Shown: positions 45,447-55,091 of the stretch, one piece after another
How positions within the stretch are numbered: position 1 is the first letter of the stretch
Layout of the letters: the number at the start of each line of letters is the position of its first letter
NCBI RefSeq assembly: GCF_900172335.1
Contig: NZ_FWFX01000008.1
Coordinates: 1-64,000, forward strand
Length of the DNA stretch: 64,000 bases
From: Roseovarius albus
GTDB taxonomy: Bacteria > Pseudomonadota > Alphaproteobacteria > Rhodobacterales > Rhodobacteraceae
Reading direction: 5' to 3'
Notes under the pieces: generated by a model
Told to the model about the DNA's origin: nothing
The model's database searches: none
The model's input: only the letters and a program-made list of their open reading frames with translations
Made by a program: the position numbers and the translations under genes

Positions 45447-46478
45447 CTAATAGGACATTTCGGGTCGGAACTCGCTAGGAATAGCATCCACCCCATCCAA
45501 CACCAATTCCGCCATCACCTGCCCCACCTTCGGGGCCATGCCAAAGCCGATCTTGAAGCCACCGTTGGCGATGAATTCATCGGGGCGGAGCGGGTGATTG
45601 CCCAGCATTGGCGCACGGGAACGGGTCCGGGGGCGAACGCCAGCCCAGCGCTTGAGGACAAGGGCATCTTTCAAAGCAGGCACGAGTTGACGTGCGCGGG
45701 TGATAATTTCATCCAACTGGGTATCAGTACTGGTTGGGTCGTCGTAATCGCGTTCGCTTGTCGAACCTATCGCAGTGGTCCCATCTTCGTGCGGGATGAA
45801 ATGCAGGGCATCGACAAAAAGCTGCGGTTGGTTGGCGGCATTGAAGTCCAGCACTGCGCCTTGTCCTTTGACACCATTGCCCACGATGCGCGTATGCGCT
45901 TCGGTCAATTCCTTCAGTCCCGCAACACCGGTGCACCAGATCACTTGACCACATGGCTCCCCCTCTGTAGCGATCACACCACCCCTGGCCCGAATGGCCG
46001 CCGCCAAAGCGGCACTGGCCTGACGCGGGTGCAGCCGTGCGCTCAGGGTATCATGCGCCAACAGGCCCGTTGCCGATGGCGGTGCCCAATCAAGCGTATC
46101 GGCGGCAACCACCTCCCAAACCGCTTTACTCTGCCACAAGGTTTGCGCATTCACTGCACGCTCTTGCGCCAGCGCCACCGCGCGGTCATCCGCCAAAGGC
46201 TGCAACCGGCCCAGCCGGGCATAGCCAGGGGACTGACCCGCAGCCTCAGCCACTTCAGCCCAGAACGCCTCGGCCATGATCAGACTGTCGAATTGAAACG
46301 CCTTTTTCTCATTCCAGTTTTCCGGCACATGCGGGGCCAATGCGCCGACCACACCGCCCGAGGATCCGCCCCCCACACCGTGCGGATCAATCACCATGAC
46401 ATGTGCATCTTTTTGCAAGCACGACCAAGCCACCGACAGGCCGAAAACTCCCGCCCCCATGATCGTCACATCTGCCAT
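45447..46478 (-). CDS. FAD-dependent oxidoreductase (glycine oxidase / MnmC-C-like)
   Basis: 343 residues, starting MADVTIMGAGVFGLSVAW, a dinucleotide-binding GxGxxG. A GGSSGGVVGALAPHVP segment follows, then RPRTRSRAPMLGN and GGFKIGFGMAPKVGQVMAELV near the end, the DAO fold. The GGVVGAL-x-PHVP pattern resembles the FAD half of MnmC, which removes the carboxymethyl group in tRNA uridine 34 modification. Glycine or other amine oxidase remains possible. It is divergent from mnmD (38 bases between starts), which favours a split-MnmC reading. This is inference. Confidence 0.8.
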   Translation of the reverse strand: MADVTIMGAGVFGLSVAWSCLQKDAHVMVIDPHGVGGGSSGGVVGALAPHVPENWNEKKAFQFDSLIMAEAFWAEVAEAAGQSPGYARLGRLQPLADDRAVALAQERAVNAQTLWQSKAVWEVVAADTLDWAPPSATGLLAHDTLSARLHPRQASAALAAAIRARGGVIATEGEPCGQVIWCTGVAGLKELTEAHTRIVGNGVKGQGAVLDFNAANQPQLFVDALHFIPHEDGTTAIGSTSERDYDDPTSTDTQLDEIITRARQLVPALKDALVLKRWAGVRPRTRSRAPMLGNHPLRPDEFIANGGFKIGFGMAPKVGQVMAELVLDGVDAIPSEFRPEMSY

Positions 46479-46516
46479 TGCCAAAGCCTACGCCTCTCTC
46501 CATTGTCGCCTAGCTG

Positions 46517-47221
46517 ATGACATGGCTTGGAACGGAATGGAAGATGCAGGGCGAAAGCGCAGATCTGGAGTGGCGGGACGGGGATATTCCTATCTCAACC
46601 CGGTTTGACGACCCGTATTTCAGCCTTGAAAGCGGGTTGGATGAGACACGCCATGTGTTTCTGGCCGGGAATGATCTACCGGCGCGGTTCCGCGATGGGT
46701 TCCGGATTGCCGAATTGGGCTTTGGCACCGGGCTGAACTTTCTGACGACATTACTGGCTTGGCAACAAAGCGGATGCGAAGGCAATTTCTCTTTCACAAG
46801 TTTTGAAGCCTTCCCCATGTTTGCCGATGAAATGCAACGTGCGCTCTCAGCGTTTCCAGAGCTAGACGCACTTGCTTCTGAACTGGTGCAGCACTGGGCG
46901 ACCGGAGCGCGCCAGATCACCATCGGCGCCGCAACACTGAACGTGATTGAAGGCGATGCACGCCAATGCCTTCGAAGGTGGCAAGACAAGGCTGAAGCAT
47001 GGTATCTGGATGGGTTTTCGCCCGCCAAGAATCCTGAGCTGTGGCAAGAGGATCTGATGGCTGAGGTGGCGCGGCACACCGCACCTGAAGGCACCGCCGC
47101 CACCTATACCGCCGCTGGGTTCGTCCGACGGGGACTTGAAACAGCAGGCTTCGACGTGACCCGTACCCCCGGTTACGGCCGTAAACGTCATATGACACGC
47201 TGTACTCTGAGGGCTGAGTAA
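46517..47221 (+). CDS. mnmD: tRNA (5-methylaminomethyl-2-thiouridine)-methyltransferase MnmD
   Basis: 234 residues. S-adenosylmethionine site AELGFGTGLNFLTT near residue 65, then WYLDGFSPAKNPELW (the D-x-F-SPAKNPELW signature) near 160, and YTAAGFVRRGLETAGF near 195. MnmD methylates the aminomethyl group in the wobble uridine. E. coli has it fused to an FAD oxidase (MnmC); here the FAD gene is separate and divergent. Initiation may be nine codons later at MQGESADLEW. Its stop overlaps the DMT transporter start (TAATG). Confidence 0.93.
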   Translation: MTWLGTEWKMQGESADLEWRDGDIPISTRFDDPYFSLESGLDETRHVFLAGNDLPARFRDGFRIAELGFGTGLNFLTTLLAWQQSGCEGNFSFTSFEAFPMFADEMQRALSAFPELDALASELVQHWATGARQITIGAATLNVIEGDARQCLRRWQDKAEAWYLDGFSPAKNPELWQEDLMAEVARHTAPEGTAATYTAAGFVRRGLETAGFDVTRTPGYGRKRHMTRCTLRAE

Positions 47222-48084
47222 TGGAACTGAACACCCGCTTTGGCATCTGGTTGATGATCCTGACCACCTTCATTTTTGCCATTCAGGACGGCATCTCGCG
47301 CCATCTGGCTGGGGAATATAACGTCTTTATGGTGGTCATGATCCGCTATTGGTTCTTTGCCGCCTTTGTCACCGCGATTGCCAAACACCAGTCCGGCAGC
47401 ATCAAACAGGCCGCCGCAACGACCCAACCTTGGCTGCAAGCCTTCCGGGCGGTTCTACTCGTCGCGGAAATCTGCGTGATGATATACAGCTTTACCCTCC
47501 TTGGTCTGGTCGAGGCGCATTCGGTCTTCATTTGTTACCCGCTGCTGGTTGCCGCCCTCTCTGGCCCGATCCTGGGCGAAAAAGTGGGCTGGCGACGTTG
47601 GGCCGCGATTGGTGCAGGTTTTGTTGGTGTTCTGATCATCCTGCAACCCGGCTCTGGCGTGTTCCAACCCGCAGCACTAATATCACTGACCGCCGCATTG
47701 ATGTTTGCACTTTATGGTCTACTGACGCGCTATGCCGCGCGCCGCGATTCAGCCGCGACCAGCTTCTTTTGGACAGGCACTGTCGGATCCGTCGCGATGA
47801 CCTGGGTTGGCATCTGGTTCTGGGAACCGATGGCCGCATCAGATTGGCTCTGGATGGGCTTGCTGTGCATCACCGGGGCGGCGGGGCATTACACGCTGAT
47901 CAAGTGCTATGAGGTCGCCGAAGCCTCGGCTGTGCAGCCCTTTGCCTATTTCCAGCTCGCCTTTGCCGGGGCTATTGGCATCATAGTGTTTGGTGAAACA
48001 GTTCGCACGAATGTTGCCGTCGGCGCTGCGATCATCCTCGCTGCAGGCCTGTTTACCCTTTGGCGAGAACGGCGGGCTAAGTAA
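47221..48084 (+). CDS. EamA/DMT-family transporter
   Basis: 287 residues with about ten transmembrane helices and two EamA repeats (residues 1-135 and 150-280). It starts MELNTRFGIWLMILTTFIF. The N-terminal half contains a D-x-x-SRHLAG segment after the first helix. The substrate cannot be deduced; this family exports amino acids and other metabolites. It is coupled to mnmD by a one-base overlap, though the two functions look unrelated. Confidence 0.9.
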   Translation: MELNTRFGIWLMILTTFIFAIQDGISRHLAGEYNVFMVVMIRYWFFAAFVTAIAKHQSGSIKQAAATTQPWLQAFRAVLLVAEICVMIYSFTLLGLVEAHSVFICYPLLVAALSGPILGEKVGWRRWAAIGAGFVGVLIILQPGSGVFQPAALISLTAALMFALYGLLTRYAARRDSAATSFFWTGTVGSVAMTWVGIWFWEPMAASDWLWMGLLCITGAAGHYTLIKCYEVAEASAVQPFAYFQLAFAGAIGIIVFGETVRTNVAVGAAIILAAGLFTLWRERRAK

Positions 48085-48198
48085 TCTGGCAACTCCTACT
48101 GCCACGCGTCAATTTGCCCGGCGACATCGCAAGTAAATCTAGTTGCAACGCAAACGGTAACGTGATTGTGAGCAGAAATTAACCATTTCGTCTGGGCC

Positions 48199-48588
48199 AT
48201 GTTCAAAACACGCCAAATATCAAAGTGCTTTAGTCAACGTGGCCTGATGGCCATGCTTCTGGCCTTTGTGCTGGCACTGCGAGTGATCGCCGCGCCGGTT
48301 GTCATGGCCGCGCCGGAACCGGGTCTGATTGCGCTCTGCTCGGGCGGCAAGATCGTCTATGTTTCGCTGGAAACAGGTGCCCCTGTTCCCGCGTCCGAGA
48401 CGGACACGCCACACGGTGATCCCTGTCCATTCTTTGGCATCACCGCCGCGCTTGATAGTGATCGCTCAGACATTCCCGCAGTGCTGCAACTGGCCATGCC
48501 TCTGCCGCTTGCAATTGACATCCAAAAGGCCGAAAGCCTTGAGCGAAAAGCGCCCTATCACTCACGTGCACCCCCTCTTTTTTCCTGA
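48199..48588 (+). CDS. DUF2946-like secreted protein of the copper locus
   Basis: 129 residues. An N-terminal basic stretch then a hydrophobic signal (GLMAMLLAFVLALRVIAAP) sends it to the periplasm. A conserved-looking ALCSGGKIVYV and DPCPFFG with paired Cys residues follow. This resembles DUF2946-type small proteins near copper genes. It has no enzyme motif. It precedes an outer-membrane protein and a PCuAC-type copper chaperone on the same strand, so a role in copper delivery is plausible but inferred. Confidence 0.7.
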   Translation: MFKTRQISKCFSQRGLMAMLLAFVLALRVIAAPVVMAAPEPGLIALCSGGKIVYVSLETGAPVPASETDTPHGDPCPFFGITAALDSDRSDIPAVLQLAMPLPLAIDIQKAESLERKAPYHSRAPPLFS

Positions 48589-48659
48589 TTCCAGTTTCCA
48601 CTTACCTTAACTGCAATCCGGGCAGCCATCCGTGCTGTCTGAACGAAATGATAAGACCC

Positions 48660-49754
48660 ATGAAAAAGACAGTGATAGCCGCGCTAGCATTTAGCGCAAC
48701 CATGTTTGCAACCTCTACCCACGCCGACGGCGACCACAGCCAAGGCAGCAATGCACCGATCAACGCCAATGGCCACGCGCCCATCGGGGTGATGGGTGAC
48801 CACCTGCACAAGCAGGGTGAGTTCATGTTCTCCTACCGCTTCATGCGGATGGACATGCAGGGCAACCGTCAAGGTACCAATAGCATCTCGGACGAGGCGA
48901 TCGTGACCGGCGTACCAAACCGATTTGCGGGAATGCCCGGCCAGCCACCCACGCTGCGCATCGTGCCGCAAGAGATGACCATGGACATGCATATGTTCGG
49001 AGCCATGTATGCGCCCAGTGATCGCGTCACCCTTATGGCGATGCTGCCTTACCTCAAGAAAGACATGACCCTGACCACCTTTATGGGCGGCATGGGCACC
49101 ACTCGCTTGGGAAACTTCGACACCAGCTCCGAAGGCATCGGTGATATCAAGGCGGGCGCCTTGGTGGGCTTGATGGATACCGGCGCGCATAAGGTACACC
49201 TAAATCTGGGGCTCAGCCTGCCAACCGGTTCGATCACCGAACGTGGTAACGTGCTTACCCCGATGGGGGCCACCATGAACGTGCGCCTACCCTATTCGAT
49301 GCAACTTGGATCGGGCACCTACGATCTTCTGCCCGGCGTGACTTATTATGGCACCAGCGGCCTGTTCAACTGGGGCGGCCAGCTGCGTGGCACCATTCGC
49401 ATTGACGAAAATGACGAAGGCTATGCCTTGGGTGATGAGGCCGCCGTCACCGCATGGGCCAGCGTTCAGCCCCAGCCATGGGTCAGCCTGTCAGGCCGGG
49501 TCGAGGCCAAAAAACTTGGCCGCATAGAAGGCATGGACACCAGCATCATGGGCCCGGTTCAAACCGCGGACCCCGACAACTACGGCGGCGAAACTGTTAA
49601 CATGTTCGTTGGTGCGAACTTTGCCGCCCAACGCGGCGCATTGCGCGGCCATCGTCTTGCAGTCGAGGCTGGTTATCCTATTTATCAGAACCTGAATGGA
49701 GTTCAGATGGAAACCGACTGGACTCTGAACATCGGTTGGCAGAAAGCCTTCTGA
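48660..49754 (+). CDS. Outer-membrane beta-barrel protein, Met- and His-rich, of the copper locus
   Basis: 364 residues, starting MKKTVIAALAFSATMFATS (signal, cleaved near THA); an ATG four codons earlier is an alternative. The N-terminus of the mature protein is rich in His and Met (GDHSQGSN, MGDHLHKQGEFMFSYRFMRM). The body is built of alternating amphipathic strands ending in WTLNIGWQKAF, with a terminal aromatic residue. This is the profile of an outer-membrane beta-barrel, of the phenol-degradation/MetA-like channel group. Metal binding by the His/Met region is inference. It sits between the DUF2946-like gene and the PCuAC gene. Confidence 0.75.
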   Translation: MKKTVIAALAFSATMFATSTHADGDHSQGSNAPINANGHAPIGVMGDHLHKQGEFMFSYRFMRMDMQGNRQGTNSISDEAIVTGVPNRFAGMPGQPPTLRIVPQEMTMDMHMFGAMYAPSDRVTLMAMLPYLKKDMTLTTFMGGMGTTRLGNFDTSSEGIGDIKAGALVGLMDTGAHKVHLNLGLSLPTGSITERGNVLTPMGATMNVRLPYSMQLGSGTYDLLPGVTYYGTSGLFNWGGQLRGTIRIDENDEGYALGDEAAVTAWASVQPQPWVSLSGRVEAKKLGRIEGMDTSIMGPVQTADPDNYGGETVNMFVGANFAAQRGALRGHRLAVEAGYPIYQNLNGVQMETDWTLNIGWQKAF

Positions 49755-49828
49755 GGCAAACACACAATAATCCAATTGCGCCCTTAAATAGGGCGCAGCT
49801 TACCACTCTGATTTCACAGGACCACACC

Positions 49829-50299
49829 ATGAAACACTTCATTGCCGCCGCTGTTCTTGCCATGGCCCCACTCGCCACCTCGGGAACCGCACATGAGTTC
49901 GAGCTCGGATCGCTGAGCATCGACCACCCGATGGCCTTCGAAACCGCGCCCAGCGCCCGCGCCGGCGCTGGATACCTGACCGTTACCAACAACGGTGAAG
50001 AAGTAGACCGCCTGATCGAAGTCCGCGCCGATTTTCCCAAGGTCGGGATCCACGGCATGAAGGACGAAGACGGCGTCATGAAAATGTATCCGCTTGAAAA
50101 CGGCGTCGAAATCCCGGCCGGTGAAACCGTAGAGCTAACCCCTGGCGGCATGCATGTCATGTTCATGGGCATCACCGATGGCCCACTAGAAGAAGGTGAA
50201 AAAATCCCGGCCACGCTGGTGTTTGAAAAGGCTGGCGAGATTGAAGTTGAATTCAACATCGAAAAACGCCCCGAACACGGCGAAACCCACGAGCATTAA
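49829..50299 (+). CDS. PCuAC-type periplasmic copper chaperone
   Basis: 156 residues with a signal peptide (MKHFIAAAVLAMAPLATSGTA). Copper-site pattern: GIHGMKDEDGVMKM, then GGMHVMFMG, i.e. H-x2-M-x7-M and a later H-x-M. This is the hallmark of PCuAC (DUF461). The C-terminal tail is rich in His and Glu (RPEHGETHEH). It delivers Cu(I) to cytochrome c oxidase CuA/CuB assembly in other bacteria. Its partner Sco/SenC is not next to it. It follows the outer-membrane gene by 74 bases. Confidence 0.92.
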   Translation: MKHFIAAAVLAMAPLATSGTAHEFELGSLSIDHPMAFETAPSARAGAGYLTVTNNGEEVDRLIEVRADFPKVGIHGMKDEDGVMKMYPLENGVEIPAGETVELTPGGMHVMFMGITDGPLEEGEKIPATLVFEKAGEIEVEFNIEKRPEHGETHEH

Positions 50300-50312
50300 G
50301 CCCAAATTCTTG

Positions 50313-50338
50313 CGCCCCGGCGGCCACAAGCCGGGGCG
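50313..50338 (+). terminator. Hairpin after the copper chaperone gene
   Basis: CGCCCCGG (50313-50320) and CCGGGGCG (50331-50338) form an 8-base G/C stem with a 10-base loop, 14 bases after the stop. It has no T run, so termination would be weak or Rho-dependent. Confidence 0.55.
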
Positions 50339-50383
50339 AAAAACCGGTGGCCATTTCCGCATTATGTGATGTAGGTCTTGGCC

Positions 50384-51319
50384 ATGGCCCTCACTCCTGT
50401 CCTCATCGCAATTGCGCCGATCTTTTTGCTGATCATTCTTGGCTACCTGCTGCGCAGGAATGGCATCCCGAATGTCGAGTTCTGGAACCTGAACGACAAG
50501 CTGGTCTATTGGGTCCTGATGCCCGCGCTGCTGTTTCAAAAAACATCGACGATCGAACTGACGCCGGGACTGGTTGGATCGTATTCCGTTGTGATCATCG
50601 GAGGGTTTCTAGCCGCATTGGCTTTCGGTCTGGGTACGGCCCGGCTAGCGGGATTGCCAAACGACAAAGCCAGTTCGGTCATGCAGGGTACGGCACGGCA
50701 CAATGCCTTTATCGCGCTGTCGATTGCTGGCGGGTTATTTGGTGCCGAAGGACTGTCATTGGGGGCTTTGGCCATGGCTCTGCTAATCCCGGTGACCAAT
50801 CTGGCCATCGTCCCAATGATGGTAATCCTGAACCAACGGGATGCACGCCAGAACATATTTGCCAAGGTGCTGCACGATCTGGCGCGCAATCCGCTGCTTC
50901 TATCGGTTCTGATTGGGGTGGGATTCAATATCTCAGGTATAGGAGAGGTCCCGGTTCTGCACGATACTACCAGGCTGATCGGCAACGCAGCATTACCTAT
51001 TGTCTTGATGTGTGTCGGGGCCAATCTGCGACTGCGCGCGATGCAGGCCTCAGCCCTTCCGCTGGCGCTGTCCATAGTGGGCAAGTTTCTGATCTTCCCA
51101 CTGATCACCGTAGCGCTGGCACTAGCCTTGAACTTAAGCGAACTTGAAACTGTCATCGCGCTTTTGTTCACGGCCTCTCCGACCGCTTCGGCATCTTATA
51201 CCCTAGCCCGGCAAATGGGTGGCGATGCCCCCTTGATGGCGGCAATTACCACAACTCAGACGGCGCTGGCGTTTTTAACACTGCCGATATCTTTATTGCT
51301 CGTTGAAATGTTGTACTAA
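50384..51319 (+). CDS. AEC (auxin efflux carrier)-family transporter
   Basis: 311 residues with about ten transmembrane helices in two inverted groups. It starts MALTPVLIAIAPIFLLIILGYLL. Typical features: LLRRNGIPN after the first helix, a MQGTARHNAFIALSIAGG segment, a soluble loop near 145-165, and SPTASASYTLARQMGGD near the end. The substrate is unknown; family members export small organic acids or amino acids. The ATG at 50384 lies two codons after a TTG that would also be possible. Confidence 0.88.
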   Translation: MALTPVLIAIAPIFLLIILGYLLRRNGIPNVEFWNLNDKLVYWVLMPALLFQKTSTIELTPGLVGSYSVVIIGGFLAALAFGLGTARLAGLPNDKASSVMQGTARHNAFIALSIAGGLFGAEGLSLGALAMALLIPVTNLAIVPMMVILNQRDARQNIFAKVLHDLARNPLLLSVLIGVGFNISGIGEVPVLHDTTRLIGNAALPIVLMCVGANLRLRAMQASALPLALSIVGKFLIFPLITVALALALNLSELETVIALLFTASPTASASYTLARQMGGDAPLMAAITTTQTALAFLTLPISLLLVEMLY

Positions 51320-51417
51320 CTCCGGCGCATTCCCCAGCTCAGACACTTTTTCGTTTTTTCCCGCACGGTTACCGATTACTCTAATGCAGAGCCGCCGTGC
51401 CAAGGGACCTGTTGTTG

Positions 51418-52485
51418 ATGAAAAATGTTTCGCTATCCAACTTCGCGCTCGCGCTGTTTGTTGCATTGGCCCTGGGGTGGCTGTTCTATATCGGACGTCC
51501 AATCCTCTTGCCAATCGTCGCGGCGTTGATTTCAGTCTACATCATGCTTTCGGTCTCAAATGCATTGCATCGACAGCCACTCTTAAGCAAAGTCCCCTTG
51601 CGATTGCTAAGACTTACGCTTTTGACGGCATTTGCTGCGGTCATCATTGTGCTCGCCATTGTCACCGCCGCCACGATACGCGAGATTATCTCGGTGGCTC
51701 CGACCTATGAAGCTAATATTGACACGATGGTCGAGAATGTTGCGGTTCGATACGAGCTTGACCATCAGGAGCTTTGGGATGAGCTGTATGCCGTCACAAT
51801 CGGCGCCTTTGATCTGAGGCAATTGTTTCTGACGATCCTTGGCAGCTTTAGAAACGTGGGCGTCACGGTGTTTTTGATCGTGGTCTATGCCACGTTCCTG
51901 ATGAGCGAACGTGCCAGCTTTGAAAAGAAGCTTTCCGCCGTATTCCCGACACCAGAGCAAGCCAGCAAAGTCATGGATATTCTGGGGGAAATCAACGCCA
52001 GAATCAGCGACTATCTGGTCATGAAAACGATGATCAACGTATTGCTGGGCGTGATATCCTACGTGATCTTATATGCCCACGGGACGGATTTTGCGCTGTT
52101 TTGGGCGATCATGATCGCCCTGCTGAATTACATTCCATATGTCGGCTCATATATTGCCGTCTTTTTCCCGGTTGTGTTGTCCTTGGCGCAATTTGCTTCG
52201 TTACCCATGACAATCTCACTTCTGCTGTTTCTGACCCTTGCACAGATCACCATAAGCTACGGTGTCGAGCCCAGATTGATTGGAAAACAGGTCAATCTTA
52301 GCCCGCTTGTGGTCTTGATTGCTTTGTCAGTCTGGACAACACTCTGGGGATTTTCAGGCGCAATCCTCGCCGTTCCGATGACATCAGTTCTTGCCATCAT
52401 TTTTTACAGCTTCGAGAGCACACGTTTCATCGCCGTTTTACTGGCCAATCAGTTCGAAGAAGATGCAAGTAGCGTGATGTCGTAG
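51418..52485 (+). CDS. AI-2E-family transporter
   Basis: About 355 residues. Helices: LALFVALALGWLFYIGRPILL, AAVIIVLAIVTAATI, VGVTVFLIVVYATFLM, ILLFLTLAQITI and more; the long hydrophilic stretch at about 95-140 between early helices is usual for this family. Conserved motifs: LLNYIPYVGSYIA and VNLSPLVVLIALSVW. AI-2E proteins export small molecules; a quorum-sensing role is not established here. A GTG seven codons upstream (51397) is an alternative start. Confidence 0.87.
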   Translation: MKNVSLSNFALALFVALALGWLFYIGRPILLPIVAALISVYIMLSVSNALHRQPLLSKVPLRLLRLTLLTAFAAVIIVLAIVTAATIREIISVAPTYEANIDTMVENVAVRYELDHQELWDELYAVTIGAFDLRQLFLTILGSFRNVGVTVFLIVVYATFLMSERASFEKKLSAVFPTPEQASKVMDILGEINARISDYLVMKTMINVLLGVISYVILYAHGTDFALFWAIMIALLNYIPYVGSYIAVFFPVVLSLAQFASLPMTISLLLFLTLAQITISYGVEPRLIGKQVNLSPLVVLIALSVWTTLWGFSGAILAVPMTSVLAIIFYSFESTRFIAVLLANQFEEDASSVMS

Positions 52486-52769
52486 TTTGCAGTTTAATAG
52501 GCTGCGTACGATGATTCATCAGCGCGCAATTTCAATTCTCCTGTTGGTCGCAAGCTATTCAATTTTAGCATGCGGCGTGCGTTGGCCGAGATTAAGTTCT
52601 CCTACGAAAAACGGTTTCCAAGCCCTTCATTTTCCTATATGGCGCAGCCATCTGAGACGTGATGCCTTTGACCTCGGGCACATGAGAAAGATTGAGGTCG
52701 GTGGCAATGGGGCCACCATTGAAACGGAAGACCCGGAGGGCCGGGAGCGCTTCCAACTAGGAAACGAAG
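52486..52769 (+). promoter_or_regulatory. pnp upstream leader with two small hairpins
   Basis: 284 bases in front of pnp. GGTGGC-AATGGG-GCCACC (52700-52717) and CCCGG-AGGG-CCGGG (52732-52745) lie just before the ribosome site AGGAAACGA. In other bacteria PNPase controls its own mRNA through 5' stem-loops, so this may be such a region. An open frame of 96 codons (52487-52777) runs through it and overlaps pnp, but I regard it as non-coding. Confidence 0.4.
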
Positions 52770-54911
52770 ATGTTTAACGAAGTTAAAAAATCAGTTCAGT
52801 GGGGCGAAGAAACGCTGACACTGGAAACCGGTAAGGTTGCCCGCCAGGCAGACGGCACCGTCATCGCCACTTTGGGCGAGACGTCCGTTATGGCCGCGGT
52901 TACATTTGCCAAATCGCAACGTGAAGGCCAGGATTTCTTTCCTCTGACCGTTCATTACCAAGAGAAATACTATGCAGCCGGCAAAGTGCCCGGCGGCTTT
53001 TTCAAGCGCGAAGCGCGCCCAACCGAAAAAGAAACCCTGACAGCCCGCCTGATCGACCGTCCGATCCGCCCGCTGTTTGTTGACGGTTTTAAAAACGAAG
53101 TTCTGGTCATGTGCACCGTGCTGAGCCACGATCTGGTCAACGATCCAGACATCGTTGCGATGATCGCCGCCTCTGCTGCGCTGACCATTTCAGGCGCACC
53201 GTTCCGAGGTCCAATCGCCGGTGCCCGCGTTGGTTTTGAAGATGGCGAATACGTTCTGAACCCAACCGTTGATGACATGCAGGACCTGCGCATGAATCCC
53301 GATCAGCGTCTTGATCTGGTTGTTGCAGGCACCAAAAATGCCGTGATGATGGTTGAATCGGAAGCCTACGAGCTGACTGAAGACGAGATGCTGGGTGCGG
53401 TGACATTTGCCCACGAGCAGATCCAACCGGTCATCGACCTGATCATCGATCTGGCCGAAGAAAGCGCGAAAGAGCCATTCGACTTCCAGCCTGCGGAATA
53501 TTCCGAGCTGTACGACGCGGTTAAAGCGGTGGGCGAGGACAAGATCCGTGCTGCTTATGCAATCACCGACAAGCAAGAGCGCACCGGTGCCGTTGCAGAC
53601 GCCAAGGCCGCCATCAAAGAGGCTCTGTCTGAAGAGCAACTGGCCGATGCCAACCTTGGTCCCGCGCTGAAGAAGCTCGAAGCCAGCGTTCTGCGTGGTG
53701 ACGTTGTCAAAACCGGCAAGCGTATCGACGGCCGTGACACCACAACTGTCCGTCCTATCGTATCAGAGACTGGCCTGCTGCCACGGACACACGGTTCTGC
53801 CCTGTTCACACGCGGTGAAACCCAAGGTCTGGTTGTCACCACTCTTGGCACCGGCGACGATGAGCAAATCATCGACGCGCTGCACGGCAACTTCCGCTCG
53901 AACTTCCTGCTGCACTATAACTTCCCACCCTACTCAGTAGGTGAAGCGGGTCGCGTGGGCCCTCCAGGCCGCCGCGAAGTTGGTCACGGTAAACTGGCAT
54001 GGCGCGCCCTTCAGGCGGTTCTGCCTGCGCCAACTGATTTCCCGTACACTGTGCGTGTTGTTTCCGAGATCACTGAATCAAACGGCTCATCTTCGATGGC
54101 GTCTGTTTGCGGCGGCTCCTTGTCGATGATGGACGCAGGCGTTCCACTGAAAGCACCGGTTGCCGGTGTGGCCATGGGCCTGATCCTTGAGGACGATGGT
54201 TCTTATGCGATCCTGACGGACATTCTGGGTGACGAAGACCACCTTGGCGACATGGACTTCAAAGTGGCTGGTACTGAAAAAGGTATCACCTCGCTGCAGA
54301 TGGACATCAAGGTTGCAGGCATTACGCCTGACATCATGAAACAAGCGCTGGCACAAGCCAAAGACGGCCGGGTACACATCTTGAACGAGATGTCCAAAGC
54401 CCTGACAGAAGCGTCCGAGTTCAGCGTTCACGCGCCACGCATCGAGACCATGAACATCCCAACCGACAAGATCCGCGAAGTGATCGGTTCTGGTGGTAAA
54501 GTGATCCGTGAGATCGTCGAGGTTTCCGGCGCCAAGGTCGATATCAACGATGACGGTGTGATCAAGATCGCCTCGCCAAACGGTGAATCGATCCAGAAGG
54601 CATACGACATGATCCATTCGATCGTGGCAGAGCCAGAAGAAGGCCACATCTACAAAGGTACAGTTGTCAAAATCGTCGACTTCGGTGCGTTCGTGAACTT
54701 CTTCGGCAAACGTGATGGTCTGGTGCACGTCAGCCAGATCGAAAATCGCCGTCTGAACCACCCATCCGACGTTCTGAAAGAAGGTCAGGAAGTTTGGGTC
54801 AAACTGCTGGGCTTTGACGACCGCGGCAAGGTGCGCCTGTCGATGAAAATCGTCAATCAGGAAACCGGCGAAGAAGCCGCACCTGAGAAGAAAGAAAAAG
54901 ACGACGCCTGA
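52770..54911 (+). CDS. pnp: Polyribonucleotide nucleotidyltransferase (PNPase)
   Basis: 713 residues. A phosphorolytic 3'-5' exoribonuclease of mRNA decay. It begins [20 protein letters not shown]. The first RNase PH-like domain holds [15 protein letters not shown], the second [12 protein letters not shown] and [14 protein letters not shown] then [16 protein letters not shown] domain lies near 560 ([16 protein letters not shown]), and an S1 domain follows ([28 protein letters not shown]). The acidic tail is [13 protein letters not shown]. The ATG follows AGGAAACGA. rpsO, its frequent neighbour, is not upstream here. Confidence 0.97.
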   Translation: MFNEVKKSVQWGEETLTLETGKVARQADGTVIATLGETSVMAAVTFAKSQREGQDFFPLTVHYQEKYYAAGKVPGGFFKREARPTEKETLTARLIDRPIRPLFVDGFKNEVLVMCTVLSHDLVNDPDIVAMIAASAALTISGAPFRGPIAGARVGFEDGEYVLNPTVDDMQDLRMNPDQRLDLVVAGTKNAVMMVESEAYELTEDEMLGAVTFAHEQIQPVIDLIIDLAEESAKEPFDFQPAEYSELYDAVKAVGEDKIRAAYAITDKQERTGAVADAKAAIKEALSEEQLADANLGPALKKLEASVLRGDVVKTGKRIDGRDTTTVRPIVSETGLLPRTHGSALFTRGETQGLVVTTLGTGDDEQIIDALHGNFRSNFLLHYNFPPYSVGEAGRVGPPGRREVGHGKLAWRALQAVLPAPTDFPYTVRVVSEITESNGSSSMASVCGGSLSMMDAGVPLKAPVAGVAMGLILEDDGSYAILTDILGDEDHLGDMDFKVAGTEKGITSLQMDIKVAGITPDIMKQALAQAKDGRVHILNEMSKALTEASEFSVHAPRIETMNIPTDKIREVIGSGGKVIREIVEVSGAKVDINDDGVIKIASPNGESIQKAYDMIHSIVAEPEEGHIYKGTVVKIVDFGAFVNFFGKRDGLVHVSQIENRRLNHPSDVLKEGQEVWVKLLGFDDRGKVRLSMKIVNQETGEEAAPEKKEKDDA

Positions 54912-54931
54912 TTCCTCAGATGATCGATCAG

Positions 54932-54963
54932 AAAAGCCCCGGATTTTGCCCGGGGCTTTTTTT
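54932..54963 (+). terminator. pnp terminator
   Basis: AAAAGCCCCGG (54932-54942) and CCGGGGCTTTT (54950-54960), continued by TTT, form a strong intrinsic terminator 21 bases after the pnp stop. Confidence 0.95.
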
Positions 54964-54964
54964 G

Positions 54965-54977
54965 TGACGTAACGTCA
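54965..54977. promoter_or_regulatory. 13-base palindrome before the structured intergenic region
   Basis: TGACGT-A-ACGTCA is a perfect inverted repeat immediately after the pnp terminator. A further hairpin, GTAAGG-TTTT-CCTTAC, follows at 55011-55026. It may be a binding site in a promoter region for the candidate RNA that follows. Confidence 0.4.
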
Positions 54978-55091
54978 AATTCAACAAAATTGGCTCGCAA
55001 ATGACCAAAGGTAAGGTTTTCCTTACGCGACAGCGTTAAAACAACTCCTATATGAAGAGACATCGACGATACACTCGTTATGGTCGATTTT

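Noticed and set aside
45594..46517. Open frame of 307 codons opposite the FAD oxidase gene.
   Set aside because: It is the antisense of a gene with a clear FAD-binding motif and has no features of its own.
52487..52777. A 96-codon frame with a lipobox-like SILAC before pnp.
   Set aside because: It overlaps the pnp start by 8 bases, has no clear ribosome site and its second half is the pnp leader. I treat it as non-coding, though a small lipoprotein is not impossible.
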